Of a DNA stretch of 64,000 nucleotides, positions 16,820 through 25,071 are shown one piece after another. Under the pieces are notes generated by a model, which saw only the letters and a list, made by a program, of their open reading frames with translations, was not told the origin of the DNA and ran no database searches. The position numbers and the translations under genes were made by a program. The DNA comes from Chitinophaga niabensis (lineage in GTDB: Bacteria > Bacteroidota > Bacteroidia > Chitinophagales > Chitinophagaceae): the NCBI GenBank assembly GCA_017849435.1, contig JAFIGY010000002.1, positions 558,001 through 622,000 of the forward strand, written 5' to 3'. Positions within the stretch are counted from its first letter, which is position 1, and each line of letters starts with the position of its first letter.

Positions 16820-18418
16820 TTACAGGATAATGTTCTGCACCAGTTCGCTCTTGTTCGGATAATCGGTATTGTAATGCAACCCGCGGCTCTCCTTGCGGAA
16901 AGCAGCGCCCTTCACAATGAGATAACCCGCGGTGATGAGGTTGCGCAGCTCGCAGAGCTGGGGAGATACAGCGGTTTCCCGGTAGAGGGCCTCTGTTTCC
17001 GCGTGGAGAATATCCAGGCGGCGCATGGCGCGCTCCAGGCGGACGTTGGTACGCACGATACCCACGTAATCGCTCATGATCTGCTTGAGCTCTTTCAGGC
17101 TTTGCGTGATGAGGATCATTTCCCGCGGAGCGGTAGTGCCCAGTGTATCCCAGTCCGGTACATTTTCCCTGAAAGCGATGCTGTCGATCTTCTGCACGGC
17201 ATCCTGGTAGCAGCGGTGCGCAAAAACCATCGCTTCCAGCAGGGAGTTGGAGGCGAGGCGGTTGGCCCCGTGCAATCCGGTGCTGGCGCATTCTCCACAG
17301 GCGTAGAGGTTGAGGATGGAGGTATGTCCCCATTCGTCTGTTTTAATACCACCGCAACTGTAGTGAGCGGCCGGCGCAACCGGGATCATGTCTTTGGAAA
17401 TATCGATACCGATGGATTTACATTTCTCGTAGATGTTCGGGAAATGATGGATGAATTTCTCCAGGTCCATATGCCGGCAATCGAGATAGACATGTTCCGT
17501 ACCGGTGATCTTCATTTCGCTGTCGATGGCGCGGGCCACAATATCGCGGGGTGCAAGAGAAAGCCGTGCATCATACTTATGCATGAAATCTTCTCCGTTC
17601 TTGTTTCGCAGAATACCGCCGTCGCCGCGAACGGCTTCAGTGATCAGGTAGGAGGGACTTTCGCCGGGTTGATAGAGCGCGGTGGGATGGAACTGGATGA
17701 ACTCCATGTTTTCTATCCGTCCTTTCGCACGGTATACCATGGCCACTCCGTCTCCGGTGGCGATCACAGGATTGGTGGTAGTGCGGTATACCTGTCCGTT
17801 CCCGCCGGTGGCCAGCAGAGTGAGGCGGGAGAGTATCTTTTCTATTTTGTTGGTCTTGAGGTTCAGCACATAGATGCCATAGCACTCAATATCCAGCGTG
17901 GATTTTGTAACGAGGTAGCCGAGATGGTGTTGGGTGATGAGGTCCACCACAAAGCAGTGGGTGATCAGCTCGATATTCTTTTTACGGTGGATCGCTTCCA
18001 GCAGCGCACGTTCTATTTCCCGGCCGGTCACATCTTTATGATGGATCACCCGGAATTCCGAATGTCCGCCTTCTTTACCGAGGGAAAAATCGCCGTCTTT
18101 CTCCTTGTCGAAATTCGCGCCCCAGGAGATCAGTTCATTCACTCTGTCCGGCCCCTCTTTCACCACGATCTCCACGATCTTTTCATTGCAGAGCCCATCC
18201 CCGGCTATCAGCGTGTCTTCGATGTGTTTCTCGAAGCTGTCATTCTCCAGGTCATTCACCACTGCCACGCCACCCTGAGCGTACTTGGTATTCGTTTCGT
18301 CCACGCGGGTCTTGGTAATGATGGTCACCTTTTTATCCGGGCACTGTTCTGCTACTTTCAGGGCATACGTGAGCCCTGCGATCCCGGAGCCTACTACCAG
18401 GAAGTCTGTTTGATGCAT
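16820..18418 (-). CDS. nadB: L-aspartate oxidase NadB
   Basis: 532 residues. FAD-binding opening F-L-V-V-G-S-G-I-A-G-L; flavin region K-Y-A-Q-G-G-V-A-V-V; active-site segment R-L-S-L-A-P-R-D-I-V-A-R-A; and H-G-A-N-R-L-A-S-N-S-L-L-E-A near 370. It oxidises L-aspartate to iminoaspartate in de novo NAD synthesis. nadA and nadC are not nearby; the partner in the operon is an acyltransferase. The ATG at 18418 is chosen over an in-frame TTG at 18427 because the latter overlaps the -7 box. Confidence 0.95.
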   Translation of the reverse strand: MHQTDFLVVGSGIAGLTYALKVAEQCPDKKVTIITKTRVDETNTKYAQGGVAVVNDLENDSFEKHIEDTLIAGDGLCNEKIVEIVVKEGPDRVNELISWGANFDKEKDGDFSLGKEGGHSEFRVIHHKDVTGREIERALLEAIHRKKNIELITHCFVVDLITQHHLGYLVTKSTLDIECYGIYVLNLKTNKIEKILSRLTLLATGGNGQVYRTTTNPVIATGDGVAMVYRAKGRIENMEFIQFHPTALYQPGESPSYLITEAVRGDGGILRNKNGEDFMHKYDARLSLAPRDIVARAIDSEMKITGTEHVYLDCRHMDLEKFIHHFPNIYEKCKSIGIDISKDMIPVAPAAHYSCGGIKTDEWGHTSILNLYACGECASTGLHGANRLASNSLLEAMVFAHRCYQDAVQKIDSIAFRENVPDWDTLGTTAPREMILITQSLKELKQIMSDYVGIVRTNVRLERAMRRLDILHAETEALYRETAVSPQLCELRNLITAGYLIVKGAAFRKESRGLHYNTDYPNKSELVQNIIL

Positions 18419-18424
18419 AGACGT

Positions 18425-18432
18425 CAAAAGTA
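18425..18432 (-). promoter_or_regulatory. -7 promoter box for nadB, 6 bp before the ATG
   Basis: On the minus strand the site reads TACTTTTG, matching TAnnTTTG. Only 6 bp separate it from the nadB start, implying a leaderless transcript. Confidence 0.55.
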
Positions 18433-18443
18433 GTTAATTCAGC

Positions 18444-20072
18444 TTATTTCACCTTCGAAAAAGAGATGTTCCGCGCCCTGGACAGGGATATTCGGAATCC
18501 GCTGATCATGTTCCGGGCATCCCGCACAAAATAAACCGGACCATAAGGAGAGGCAAAGCCATCTTTATATTGCGGCTCGAGCCTGAATTTCATATCCGGT
18601 TTCTGCAGTTGCACGAAGGTGAGTGTAGTGCCTTCTGCCACGAGGGACACCTGTGCTTCGGCTTCTTCAGAATAATATTCGCCGGCGTACTTTGCGATCG
18701 CTCCTTCGGAAACGTTGGAAAATTCTACTGCAGTATACACAAGCGTATCCCTGTCCGGAGACGTCATCCTGAACGCACCATCCATAAACTCGATCCTGTT
18801 CCCGCCTGCTTTGAAAAAGCTCTTTCCCTGTGGTTCCAGCAGGGTATTGGTGTTGGCATACAGCTTCCCATCTTTCACCAGCAGCTTCATACCGGCATTG
18901 GTTCTGGGATTCCTGTACCATCCGCTATATTTCTGCAGCTCGGCCTCCGATACCTTCACAGTGGGTGTTTTGGAAGGAGATGCCTTTGCCGGTTCCGGTA
19001 TGAAAAGGTTCCGCGTCAATGCCCAGGAAGAAGTGGAGTCCCCGTCGAATTGCGAGGTATTGCTCACAAACGCGAAGCAGAGGCCCGATTCAGGATAATA
19101 CTCGAGGTTGGCGCGATAGCTGGCGGTAGCGCCACTGTGCATGATCACATCCTTTCCGTTCAGCTTCGTTACAACAAGGCCCGAGGCATATGCATGCGGC
19201 ACACCGTTGTTGAAATTACTTTTTGCGGTCTGCTTCGGGAGGAGGGAAGGATGACCGAATTTTCCACTGCTGTAGAAGTTCGTCCACTTCACAAGCTCCT
19301 CCGCGGTGGTGAGCAGGCCGCCGTGCCCATACACGCTTTCATTCGGCATGTCGTTCAGATATCTTCCGTCCGGCCCCATGCTGTAAGCCATCGCACGATT
19401 GGGGACCAGTTTTTTGTAGCTGGATCGCCACGTGGAGAGTGGCATATCCGCGGGATTAAAAATATTCGGACGGGTAAAGTCTTTCAGCTCGATGCCGCTC
19501 ACCCTTTGCACGATGATCGTCATCAGCGTATAGTTCGTGTTGCTGTAGATATATTCTGCACCCGGCACATTGTTGAGGGCTTTCTGCCGGCAGATGATCC
19601 GCAAAGCATCGTTGTTGCTATAGGTCCTGGTACCGCGCGGCCACCCGGTGAGCTCCGCTACGCTGCCCCAGTCACGGAAACCGCTGGTATGCTGCATCAC
19701 CTGGCGAAGGGTAATGGGGGTACCATAATCCGGCAGTTCGGGAATGTATTTGTGAATATCATCGTTAATAGACAGCTTTCCCTGTTGTTCAAGCAGCAGG
19801 AGAGCGGCGGCAGTGAACTGCTTGCTCACGGAACCCGCTTCTGTCAGGGATGTGGTGGTCATGGGTGTATGATGCTCCAGGTCGGCCATGCCCCAGGCTT
19901 TGGAGAAGATGATTTGTCCATTACGGCTGATGGCCATTTGCGCACCGGGATTTTCCGGTTTGTATTTGCTGAAGTAGGTTTCGATCCTTGCCAGCGTATC
20001 CTGCCAGGTTTGCGCCTGCGTGGCAGTGCAGGCCATCATTCCGCATAAAAAAAGTACTGTTTTCTTTCGCAT
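18444..20072 (-). CDS. Serine beta-lactamase-fold hydrolase (class C / AmpC-like family)
   Basis: 542 residues. Cleavable signal (KKTVLFLCGMMACTATQAQ). Catalytic motifs: S-V-S-K (S-x-x-K), Y-S-N (Y-x-N) and M-H-S-G (third motif, the usual K-T-G position). The last 150 residues form an extra beta-rich C-terminal domain. Probably a periplasmic peptidase or esterase acting on D-Ala peptides or similar, not necessarily a resistance enzyme. The reading frame stays open far upstream, but that stretch overlaps the YhhN gene, so the ATG at 20072 just before the signal peptide is used. It lies 11 bp after the YhhN gene. Confidence 0.88.
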   Translation of the reverse strand: MRKKTVLFLCGMMACTATQAQTWQDTLARIETYFSKYKPENPGAQMAISRNGQIIFSKAWGMADLEHHTPMTTTSLTEAGSVSKQFTAAALLLLEQQGKLSINDDIHKYIPELPDYGTPITLRQVMQHTSGFRDWGSVAELTGWPRGTRTYSNNDALRIICRQKALNNVPGAEYIYSNTNYTLMTIIVQRVSGIELKDFTRPNIFNPADMPLSTWRSSYKKLVPNRAMAYSMGPDGRYLNDMPNESVYGHGGLLTTAEELVKWTNFYSSGKFGHPSLLPKQTAKSNFNNGVPHAYASGLVVTKLNGKDVIMHSGATASYRANLEYYPESGLCFAFVSNTSQFDGDSTSSWALTRNLFIPEPAKASPSKTPTVKVSEAELQKYSGWYRNPRTNAGMKLLVKDGKLYANTNTLLEPQGKSFFKAGGNRIEFMDGAFRMTSPDRDTLVYTAVEFSNVSEGAIAKYAGEYYSEEAEAQVSLVAEGTTLTFVQLQKPDMKFRLEPQYKDGFASPYGPVYFVRDARNMISGFRISLSRARNISFSKVK

Positions 20073-20083
20073 GGTTGAATAAA

Positions 20084-20761
20084 TTATTTCGTTGTTTTCA
20101 AATATTTCATCGCCCCTTCCACGATCATCCATTGTGCCAGTCCGTATGTCAGCATCACGAGTATGCCACTGCCCGTGAACGCCCCCTGGAATCTGGCGAT
20201 AGCCAGCATGGAATCGGAGGCTACGAACAGGATCGCTCCTGCTACACAAGACCTTTCCGCCTGTATGCCATAGAGCCCGAACGCGCGAATGGCGGACAGT
20301 AGCATGATTGTGATCACTGCTGCATAGATTACAACCGCAGGTGCCAGGCTGCCCAGCGAAGGCATCAGCCTGAATACTAACAGGATAGCATATACGATAA
20401 CAAGTCCCATAAATCCCCATTCCTTTGCACTGATCTTTGCGCGGGGTTTTACACGGAGAAAGAAAGCGGTATACAGCAAATGCGCCAGCAGGAAGCTGAT
20501 CAATCCGGCGATAAAAAAATGATCGAACAGCAATAGTACATCTCCCCACCAGGAGAAGATCAGCGCCACAAAAATAAGATTGCGGAGCGGGTTGGAAATA
20601 TGTTGTGCGAGCACCCAGGCATAGCAGCCCAGCGAGATCATCAGCAACGGTTTGGTGACGAAACGGGCATAGGGTACATTGAATCCTATTACCAGCAGGT
20701 CCGCCAGCAGGATGAAGAAAAATACGATCTTCCAGGGTTTTGGATACATAAGCGTGGACAT
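20084..20761 (-). CDS. YhhN family protein (lysoplasmalogenase homologue)
   Basis: 225 residues with about eight membrane segments. Conserved YhhN/TMEM86 motifs: F-S-W-W-G-D-V-L-L-L and A-S-D-S-M-L-A-I. The eukaryotic relative TMEM86B cleaves the vinyl-ether bond of lysoplasmalogens; the bacterial role is less clear. It sits 23 bp downstream of the histidine kinase gene and 11 bp before the hydrolase gene, suggesting a regulator-kinase-YhhN-hydrolase transcript concerned with the envelope. Confidence 0.85.
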   Translation of the reverse strand: MSTLMYPKPWKIVFFFILLADLLVIGFNVPYARFVTKPLLMISLGCYAWVLAQHISNPLRNLIFVALIFSWWGDVLLLFDHFFIAGLISFLLAHLLYTAFFLRVKPRAKISAKEWGFMGLVIVYAILLVFRLMPSLGSLAPAVVIYAAVITIMLLSAIRAFGLYGIQAERSCVAGAILFVASDSMLAIARFQGAFTGSGILVMLTYGLAQWMIVEGAMKYLKTTK

Positions 20762-20784
20762 ATATCCGGCAACATACTTAGATT

Positions 20785-22119
20785 TTAATTAGGAAGCAAT
20801 ACGTAAAAGGTGGTACCCTTGCCCGGAGGACTCACCACTTTCAATTGTCCCCCATGCATCTGGATGATCTGCTGGGAAAGGCTCAGGCCGATACCGGAGC
20901 CTTTTTTCTTGGTGGTGAAGAAAGGGATGAATATCTTTTCCTGTGCTTCAGCATCGATACCCGGACCATTATCAATGATCTCGATCGTTACCTGCTGTGC
21001 ATTCCCAAGGGAACCTTTTACGCTGATGACCGGATCATCCGTGTGTTCCAGCGCGTCCATGGCATTTTTCAACAGGTTGATGAGCACCATTTGCAGTTGT
21101 GTTTCATCTGCATGTACTTCTATATTGTCCGGTGAAACATGCATATGGTACGTGATGCCGGCGGCTTTCATATCGGCCAGCAGCAGGTTGCTGACGGATT
21201 GTATCAGTTGTTTCAGGTTGATGGTCGTGAATTGCGGCTTGGGCAATGTGGTATAATCCCGGTAAGCGTTCACGAAGTTCATGATGCCTTTGCTGCGGCT
21301 CTCGATGGTTTCGAGGGCCTCCTTCAGATCGCCAACCGCTTCGGCCTGGCCTTCCTGCACGGCAATGTCGTGCTCCACAATTTCCTGCATGGTGCCGATA
21401 AGGCTCACGATGGGTGTTACGGAATTCATGATCTCATGCCGCAGTATCTTGGTCAGGTTCTGCCAGGCTTCCAGCTCTTTTTGCTGCAGTTCCGCATGGA
21501 TGTTCTGCAGGGAGATGAGTTTCACGAGCCTGCCCTGTAACCTTACGGTAGTGGCTTGTATGGAGAGCTGCTGGCCATTCTGTGTGGCGTACAGCATTTT
21601 TTGCCCGGCGGGAAGTTCCAGCAAAAGTTCCGGCAGGCCCGGATGCGAATGTTTAAGCTCATCGATGTAACGGAGGCGGTAGATGCCCATCAGCCGGAAG
21701 GCGGCGGGGTTGATCAGTTCTATTTTCCCGTCCGGGTCGAAGGACAATACCCCGATACTGATGTGCTGGATGATAGTATCGATGTATTTCAGGTTGGCTT
21801 CCCGTTCCGCCCGCGTTTGGCGGAACGCTTCGAGTACTTCATTGAACTGGTGGTTGAGGGCGCTGAAGCTTTTGCCGAGTTTGTTATCTGCGCTGAAACG
21901 GATAGAGAAATCCTCATACCGGATCGCTTCCAGGAAAAGCGTGAGCTTGCGGTTCACGCGGTTGAGATAATAGTACAGGGCCATTACCTGCCCGATCAGC
22001 AGGGGTATCACCAGGATCACGGTAAGCGGGTAGCCGGTCCACCAGAGCCAGCACCCGGCCATGATCGTGACGATCATCACAACAATCCTCAAAAGGATAT
22101 TCAAACTAAAGCGGTTCAT
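20785..22119 (-). CDS. Membrane sensor histidine kinase, NtrB/NtrY-like
   Basis: 444 residues. Two adjacent N-terminal membrane segments (about 8-50) leave almost no periplasmic loop; a HAMP-like region is followed by a PAS domain around 110-215 and then the kinase core: H-box L-R-H-E-I-M-N-S-V-T-P, N-box N-L-L-K-N-A-M-D-A-L, G1 D-N-G-P-G-I and G2 G-S-G-I-G-L-S-L. With so little periplasmic sequence, the signal is probably sensed in the membrane or by the PAS domain. It starts 4 bp after the sigma-54 response regulator gene, its evident partner. Confidence 0.93.
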   Translation of the reverse strand: MNRFSLNILLRIVVMIVTIMAGCWLWWTGYPLTVILVIPLLIGQVMALYYYLNRVNRKLTLFLEAIRYEDFSIRFSADNKLGKSFSALNHQFNEVLEAFRQTRAEREANLKYIDTIIQHISIGVLSFDPDGKIELINPAAFRLMGIYRLRYIDELKHSHPGLPELLLELPAGQKMLYATQNGQQLSIQATTVRLQGRLVKLISLQNIHAELQQKELEAWQNLTKILRHEIMNSVTPIVSLIGTMQEIVEHDIAVQEGQAEAVGDLKEALETIESRSKGIMNFVNAYRDYTTLPKPQFTTINLKQLIQSVSNLLLADMKAAGITYHMHVSPDNIEVHADETQLQMVLINLLKNAMDALEHTDDPVISVKGSLGNAQQVTIEIIDNGPGIDAEAQEKIFIPFFTTKKKGSGIGLSLSQQIIQMHGGQLKVVSPPGKGTTFYVLLPN

Positions 22120-22123
22120 TCAC

Positions 22124-23470
22124 TCAGAGGTTATATTTTTCCATCCTCCTGTACAGTGCGGCCCTGCTTAACCCCAGTTCTTTAGCAGCATCGGTGATAT
22201 TGCCATTGCATTTTTTGAGCGCCTGCGAGATCATGTTCCTTTCCATTTCTTCGAGATTGAAACCTGTATCCAGCGGTTCGGCCGCGGCATTGGTCTTTAC
22301 GAAAACATCTTTCGGCATCAGCGTTTTACCCTGGCAAAGGATCACCGCCCGCTCGATAGCATGTTGCAGTTCGCGGATATTTCCGGGCCAGTCATATTTC
22401 TCTAACTGTGTGGTAAGCGTTTCATGCAGGAAAGCCACGGGGCGGTTGTATTTTTTGCGGTAAAGGCCTAGGAAATATTCCGCCAGCGGTACGATATCTT
22501 CTTTTCTCTCGCGCAACGGCGGAAGATGTACTTCGATGGTATTGATGCGATAGAGGAGATCCTGCCGGAACAAGTGCTGGACGGCCATTTGCTGGATATT
22601 CCGGTTGGTAGCGCAGATAAGGCGTACATCCACCGGGATGGCTTTATTGGAACCCACACGGGTAACGGCGCGGTTCTGCAGTACGGTGAGCAGCTTCGCC
22701 TGGAAGGGGATGGAGATGTTCCCGATCTCGTCCAGAAAGATGGTGCCGCTGCTGGCTTCCTCGAACCGCCCGTTCCGGTCGTCCCGCGCATCGGTGAAGG
22801 CGCCTTTGACGTGGCCGAAGAGTTCGCTTTCGAAGAGTGTTTCGCTAAGGGCGCCAAGGTCAACGCTCACGAAGGATTTGTCTTTCCGCTGACTAAGCGC
22901 GTGAATTTGCCGGGCCAGCAGGTCTTTGCCGGTACCGTTCTCTCCCAGGATGAGGATGTTGGCATCCGTACCGGCCACACGGGATACGGTTTCCATTACT
23001 TCCTGCATGGCGGGACTGTCCCCAATGAGCACATTATCTGTATGGAGTGTGGCGCCGCCGGCTTTCTTTTCCTGTTTCGCCTGATGGGTCTGCACGGCGG
23101 TCTGCATGGTAGCGATGAGCTTTTCGTTTTCCCAGGGCTTCAGCACGAAGTCCACCGCACCGGCTTTGATGGCGCGCACGGCCATTTCCACATCGCCGTA
23201 AGCGGTGAAGAGCACCACGGTTGCTTTCGGATTGATGTCCAGGATACGATCCAGCCATTCAAATCCTTCTTTTCCGCTGCTGAGGTCGCGGGTGAAATTC
23301 ATATCCAGGAGGATCACATCGTATTCAAAGTTGCTGACGAGGTAAGGGATCTTTTGCGGATTCTTCTCGAAATCCACCTGGGCAAAGTGCCTTTTAAGCA
23401 GGAGGCGCGCCGCCCTTAAAACATCCGCATCGTCATCCACGATTAAAATCTTTCCTTGCTGCGTATTCAT
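22124..23470 (-). CDS. Sigma-54-dependent response regulator (NtrC family)
   Basis: 448 residues. Receiver domain 1-125 (I-L-I-V-D-D-D; phospho-acceptor in V-I-L-L-D-M-N; K in V-L-K-P-W). AAA+ domain about 145-370: Walker A G-E-N-G-T-G-K-D, sigma-54 contact loop G-A-F-T-D-A in place of the textbook G-A-F-T-G-A, and Walker B G-T-I-F-L-D-E. C-terminal Fis-type helix-turn-helix (N-I-T-D-A-A-K-E-L-G-L-S-R-A-A-L-Y-R-R). It should activate RpoN promoters, and the divergent permease operon has candidate enhancer and -24/-12 sites. The start at 23470 is chosen because the receiver fold begins there. Confidence 0.94.
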   Translation of the reverse strand: MNTQQGKILIVDDDADVLRAARLLLKRHFAQVDFEKNPQKIPYLVSNFEYDVILLDMNFTRDLSSGKEGFEWLDRILDINPKATVVLFTAYGDVEMAVRAIKAGAVDFVLKPWENEKLIATMQTAVQTHQAKQEKKAGGATLHTDNVLIGDSPAMQEVMETVSRVAGTDANILILGENGTGKDLLARQIHALSQRKDKSFVSVDLGALSETLFESELFGHVKGAFTDARDDRNGRFEEASSGTIFLDEIGNISIPFQAKLLTVLQNRAVTRVGSNKAIPVDVRLICATNRNIQQMAVQHLFRQDLLYRINTIEVHLPPLRERKEDIVPLAEYFLGLYRKKYNRPVAFLHETLTTQLEKYDWPGNIRELQHAIERAVILCQGKTLMPKDVFVKTNAAAEPLDTGFNLEEMERNMISQALKKCNGNITDAAKELGLSRAALYRRMEKYNL

Positions 23471-23651
23471 CTGTATTAAAAATTTGGGTTTGACCGGTTC
23501 GGGTACGAACACTACAAATGGCATTCCGTTCCGCATGCCGGATGATGGTTGATGGGCGGATTTATCTTGTAAAACAGCCCATCAGCAATATTAAACAAAG
23601 ATTTTCTTCGCCGGCGGGTTATTTTAAAACTGCTGCGATTGCCCGGAGAAC

Positions 23652-23678
23652 TGTCCGGAAACGGACACTCCCTGTCCG
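23652..23678. promoter_or_regulatory. Candidate enhancer: alternating TGTCCG half-sites
   Basis: TGTCCG (23652-23657), CGGACA (23662-23667) and TGTCCG (23673-23678) form two overlapping inverted repeats: TGTCCG-GAAA-CGGACA and GGACA-CTCCC-TGTCC. A weaker GGTCCG follows at 23693. They lie in the divergent region between the NtrC-type regulator and the exporter operon, about 85 bp upstream of a sigma-54-like element, the position expected for an activator binding site. Binding by the neighbouring regulator is inference. Confidence 0.6.
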
Positions 23679-23752
23679 CTTTGGAACAGAACGGTCCGCG
23701 GCAGGTATCCCCAAATTAGCCATGGTAGTGTGTTCCGGCATTTGGCACGGCT

Positions 23753-23768
23753 TGGCACATGGATTGGG
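23753..23768 (+). promoter_or_regulatory. Candidate sigma-54 (-24/-12) promoter of the exporter operon
   Basis: TGGCAC-N5-TTGG matches the -24 element exactly and the -12 element (TTGCW) except for G in place of C, with the correct 10-bp spacing between GG dinucleotides. It lies 24 bp upstream of the ATG at 23793. A second TGGCAC sits 10 bp upstream at 23743. No TAnnTTTG box was seen in this gap. Confidence 0.45.
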
Positions 23769-23792
23769 TATCTACCGGCAGCAATTACGATC

Positions 23793-25040
23793 ATGGATAG
23801 ACAACTCAAAAAGAAATTCTGGAACAGGCAGCGGATCTTCTTCGTTGGCGGAGGAGGGGTGCTGTTACTGCTCATTTTATGGGGCTTTATTTTTGCCGAT
23901 AAGAGAAGCAAGCTGAACGTAGAAAAAGACAAGATCACTATTTCCGCGGTTACCAAAGGCTCCTTTGATGAGTACATTGCGGTGACCGCTGTTGTATATC
24001 CGCTCAAAACCATCCGCCTTGACGCTATTGAAGGCGGATATGTGGCTTACAAATTCCTGGAGGGCGGCAGCATGGTGAAGCGCGGCGATTCCATCCTGCG
24101 GCTGGAAAACCAGCGACTGATGATGGACTTCGTGAACCGGGAAACAGAGATGTACCGTTTGATCAACGAATTACAGAATACGCGGTTGCGGTTGAAGCAG
24201 GATCGCTTTTCGCTGGAAAAGGCCCTCAGCGACCTGGATTACCAGGTAGATCAGGCCAAGGATATATACGACCGGAACAGCAAACTGTTCAAAGACAAGG
24301 TAGTGGCCGAGCAGGAATTTCTGAAAACCAAGCGGGATTATGAAAAGCTGGTAAAGCAGCGCCAGATAGAGGTGCAGTCGCAGGATTACCAGATCAACAA
24401 TGCCACCACCCAGATCTCCCAGCTGGAAGGGACCATTGCGCGTACGCAGCGTAATTTGCAGATGATGAAGGAGAATCTAAGTAACCTGGTGGTGAGGGCG
24501 CCGGTAGACGGACAGTTGTCATCCATCAACGTGGAGGTGGGTACCAGCATCCAGGCCGGCCAGAACATCGGTCAGATCGATGACCTGAACGGGTTTAAAA
24601 TGCGGGCAGAAATAGACGAACACTATATTTCACGGGTATTTGCCGGATTGAAAGCCTCCTTTGAGTTCAATGGTAAGAACAACGAGATGGCGATCTCCAA
24701 AGTATACCCTGAAGTAAAGAACGGTCGTTTTGAAGTAGATATGAATTTTGTAAATGCGACACCGGAAGGTATCCGCCGCGGGCAATCCTCTCCTATCCGC
24801 CTCGAACTAGGAAAATCATCAGAAGCCATGCTTTTGCCCGTGGGTGGATTCTTTTCCGATACCGGGGGAAATTGGGTGTATGTGGTTGACAAGAGCGGAA
24901 AGCGCGCTGTGAAACGCAACATCTCCCTCGGCCGCAAAAACCCTGTTTACTTTGAAGTGCTGGACGGCCTGCAACCGGGCGACCAGGTGATCACTTCTTC
25001 TTATGAGAATTTCGGTAACAAAGAGGTACTGGAATTTTAA
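23793..25040 (+). CDS. Periplasmic membrane fusion protein (MacA/HlyD family) of the multi-permease exporter
   Basis: 415 residues. One N-terminal membrane anchor (about 13-35, rich in G, L and I), then barrel-sandwich and lipoyl-like halves flanking a long helical hairpin (about 105-230, e.g. L-E-K-A-L-S-D-L-D-Y-Q-V-D-Q-A-K), with the second lipoyl half at V-V-R-A-P-V-D-G-Q-L. It links inner-membrane ABC permeases to an outer-membrane channel. The frame is open to a GTG at 23730, but that would lie across the candidate sigma-54 promoter, so the ATG just before the basic anchor is used. First gene of the operon, 31 bp before the ATPase. Confidence 0.9.
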   Translation: MDRQLKKKFWNRQRIFFVGGGGVLLLLILWGFIFADKRSKLNVEKDKITISAVTKGSFDEYIAVTAVVYPLKTIRLDAIEGGYVAYKFLEGGSMVKRGDSILRLENQRLMMDFVNRETEMYRLINELQNTRLRLKQDRFSLEKALSDLDYQVDQAKDIYDRNSKLFKDKVVAEQEFLKTKRDYEKLVKQRQIEVQSQDYQINNATTQISQLEGTIARTQRNLQMMKENLSNLVVRAPVDGQLSSINVEVGTSIQAGQNIGQIDDLNGFKMRAEIDEHYISRVFAGLKASFEFNGKNNEMAISKVYPEVKNGRFEVDMNFVNATPEGIRRGQSSPIRLELGKSSEAMLLPVGGFFSDTGGNWVYVVDKSGKRAVKRNISLGRKNPVYFEVLDGLQPGDQVITSSYENFGNKEVLEF

Positions 25041-25071
25041 CATCTTACATCACAACATTCAAACCACAACA

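Noticed and set aside
16817-18433. Open reading frame of 538 codons on the plus strand opposite nadB
   Set aside because: It mirrors the nadB codons, has no family-like motifs, and long antisense frames of this kind are common in GC-balanced genes of this window (also opposite rng, permease 1 and the serine hydrolase).
20073-20549. N-terminal extension of the serine hydrolase by 159 residues
   Set aside because: It overlaps the YhhN gene in another frame, shows no secretion signal or domain, and the signal peptide begins at the ATG at 20072.
23743-23757. TGGCACGGCTTGGCA as the sigma-54 promoter
   Set aside because: The spacing between GG and GC is one base too short; the overlapping site 23753-23768 has correct spacing and is preferred.
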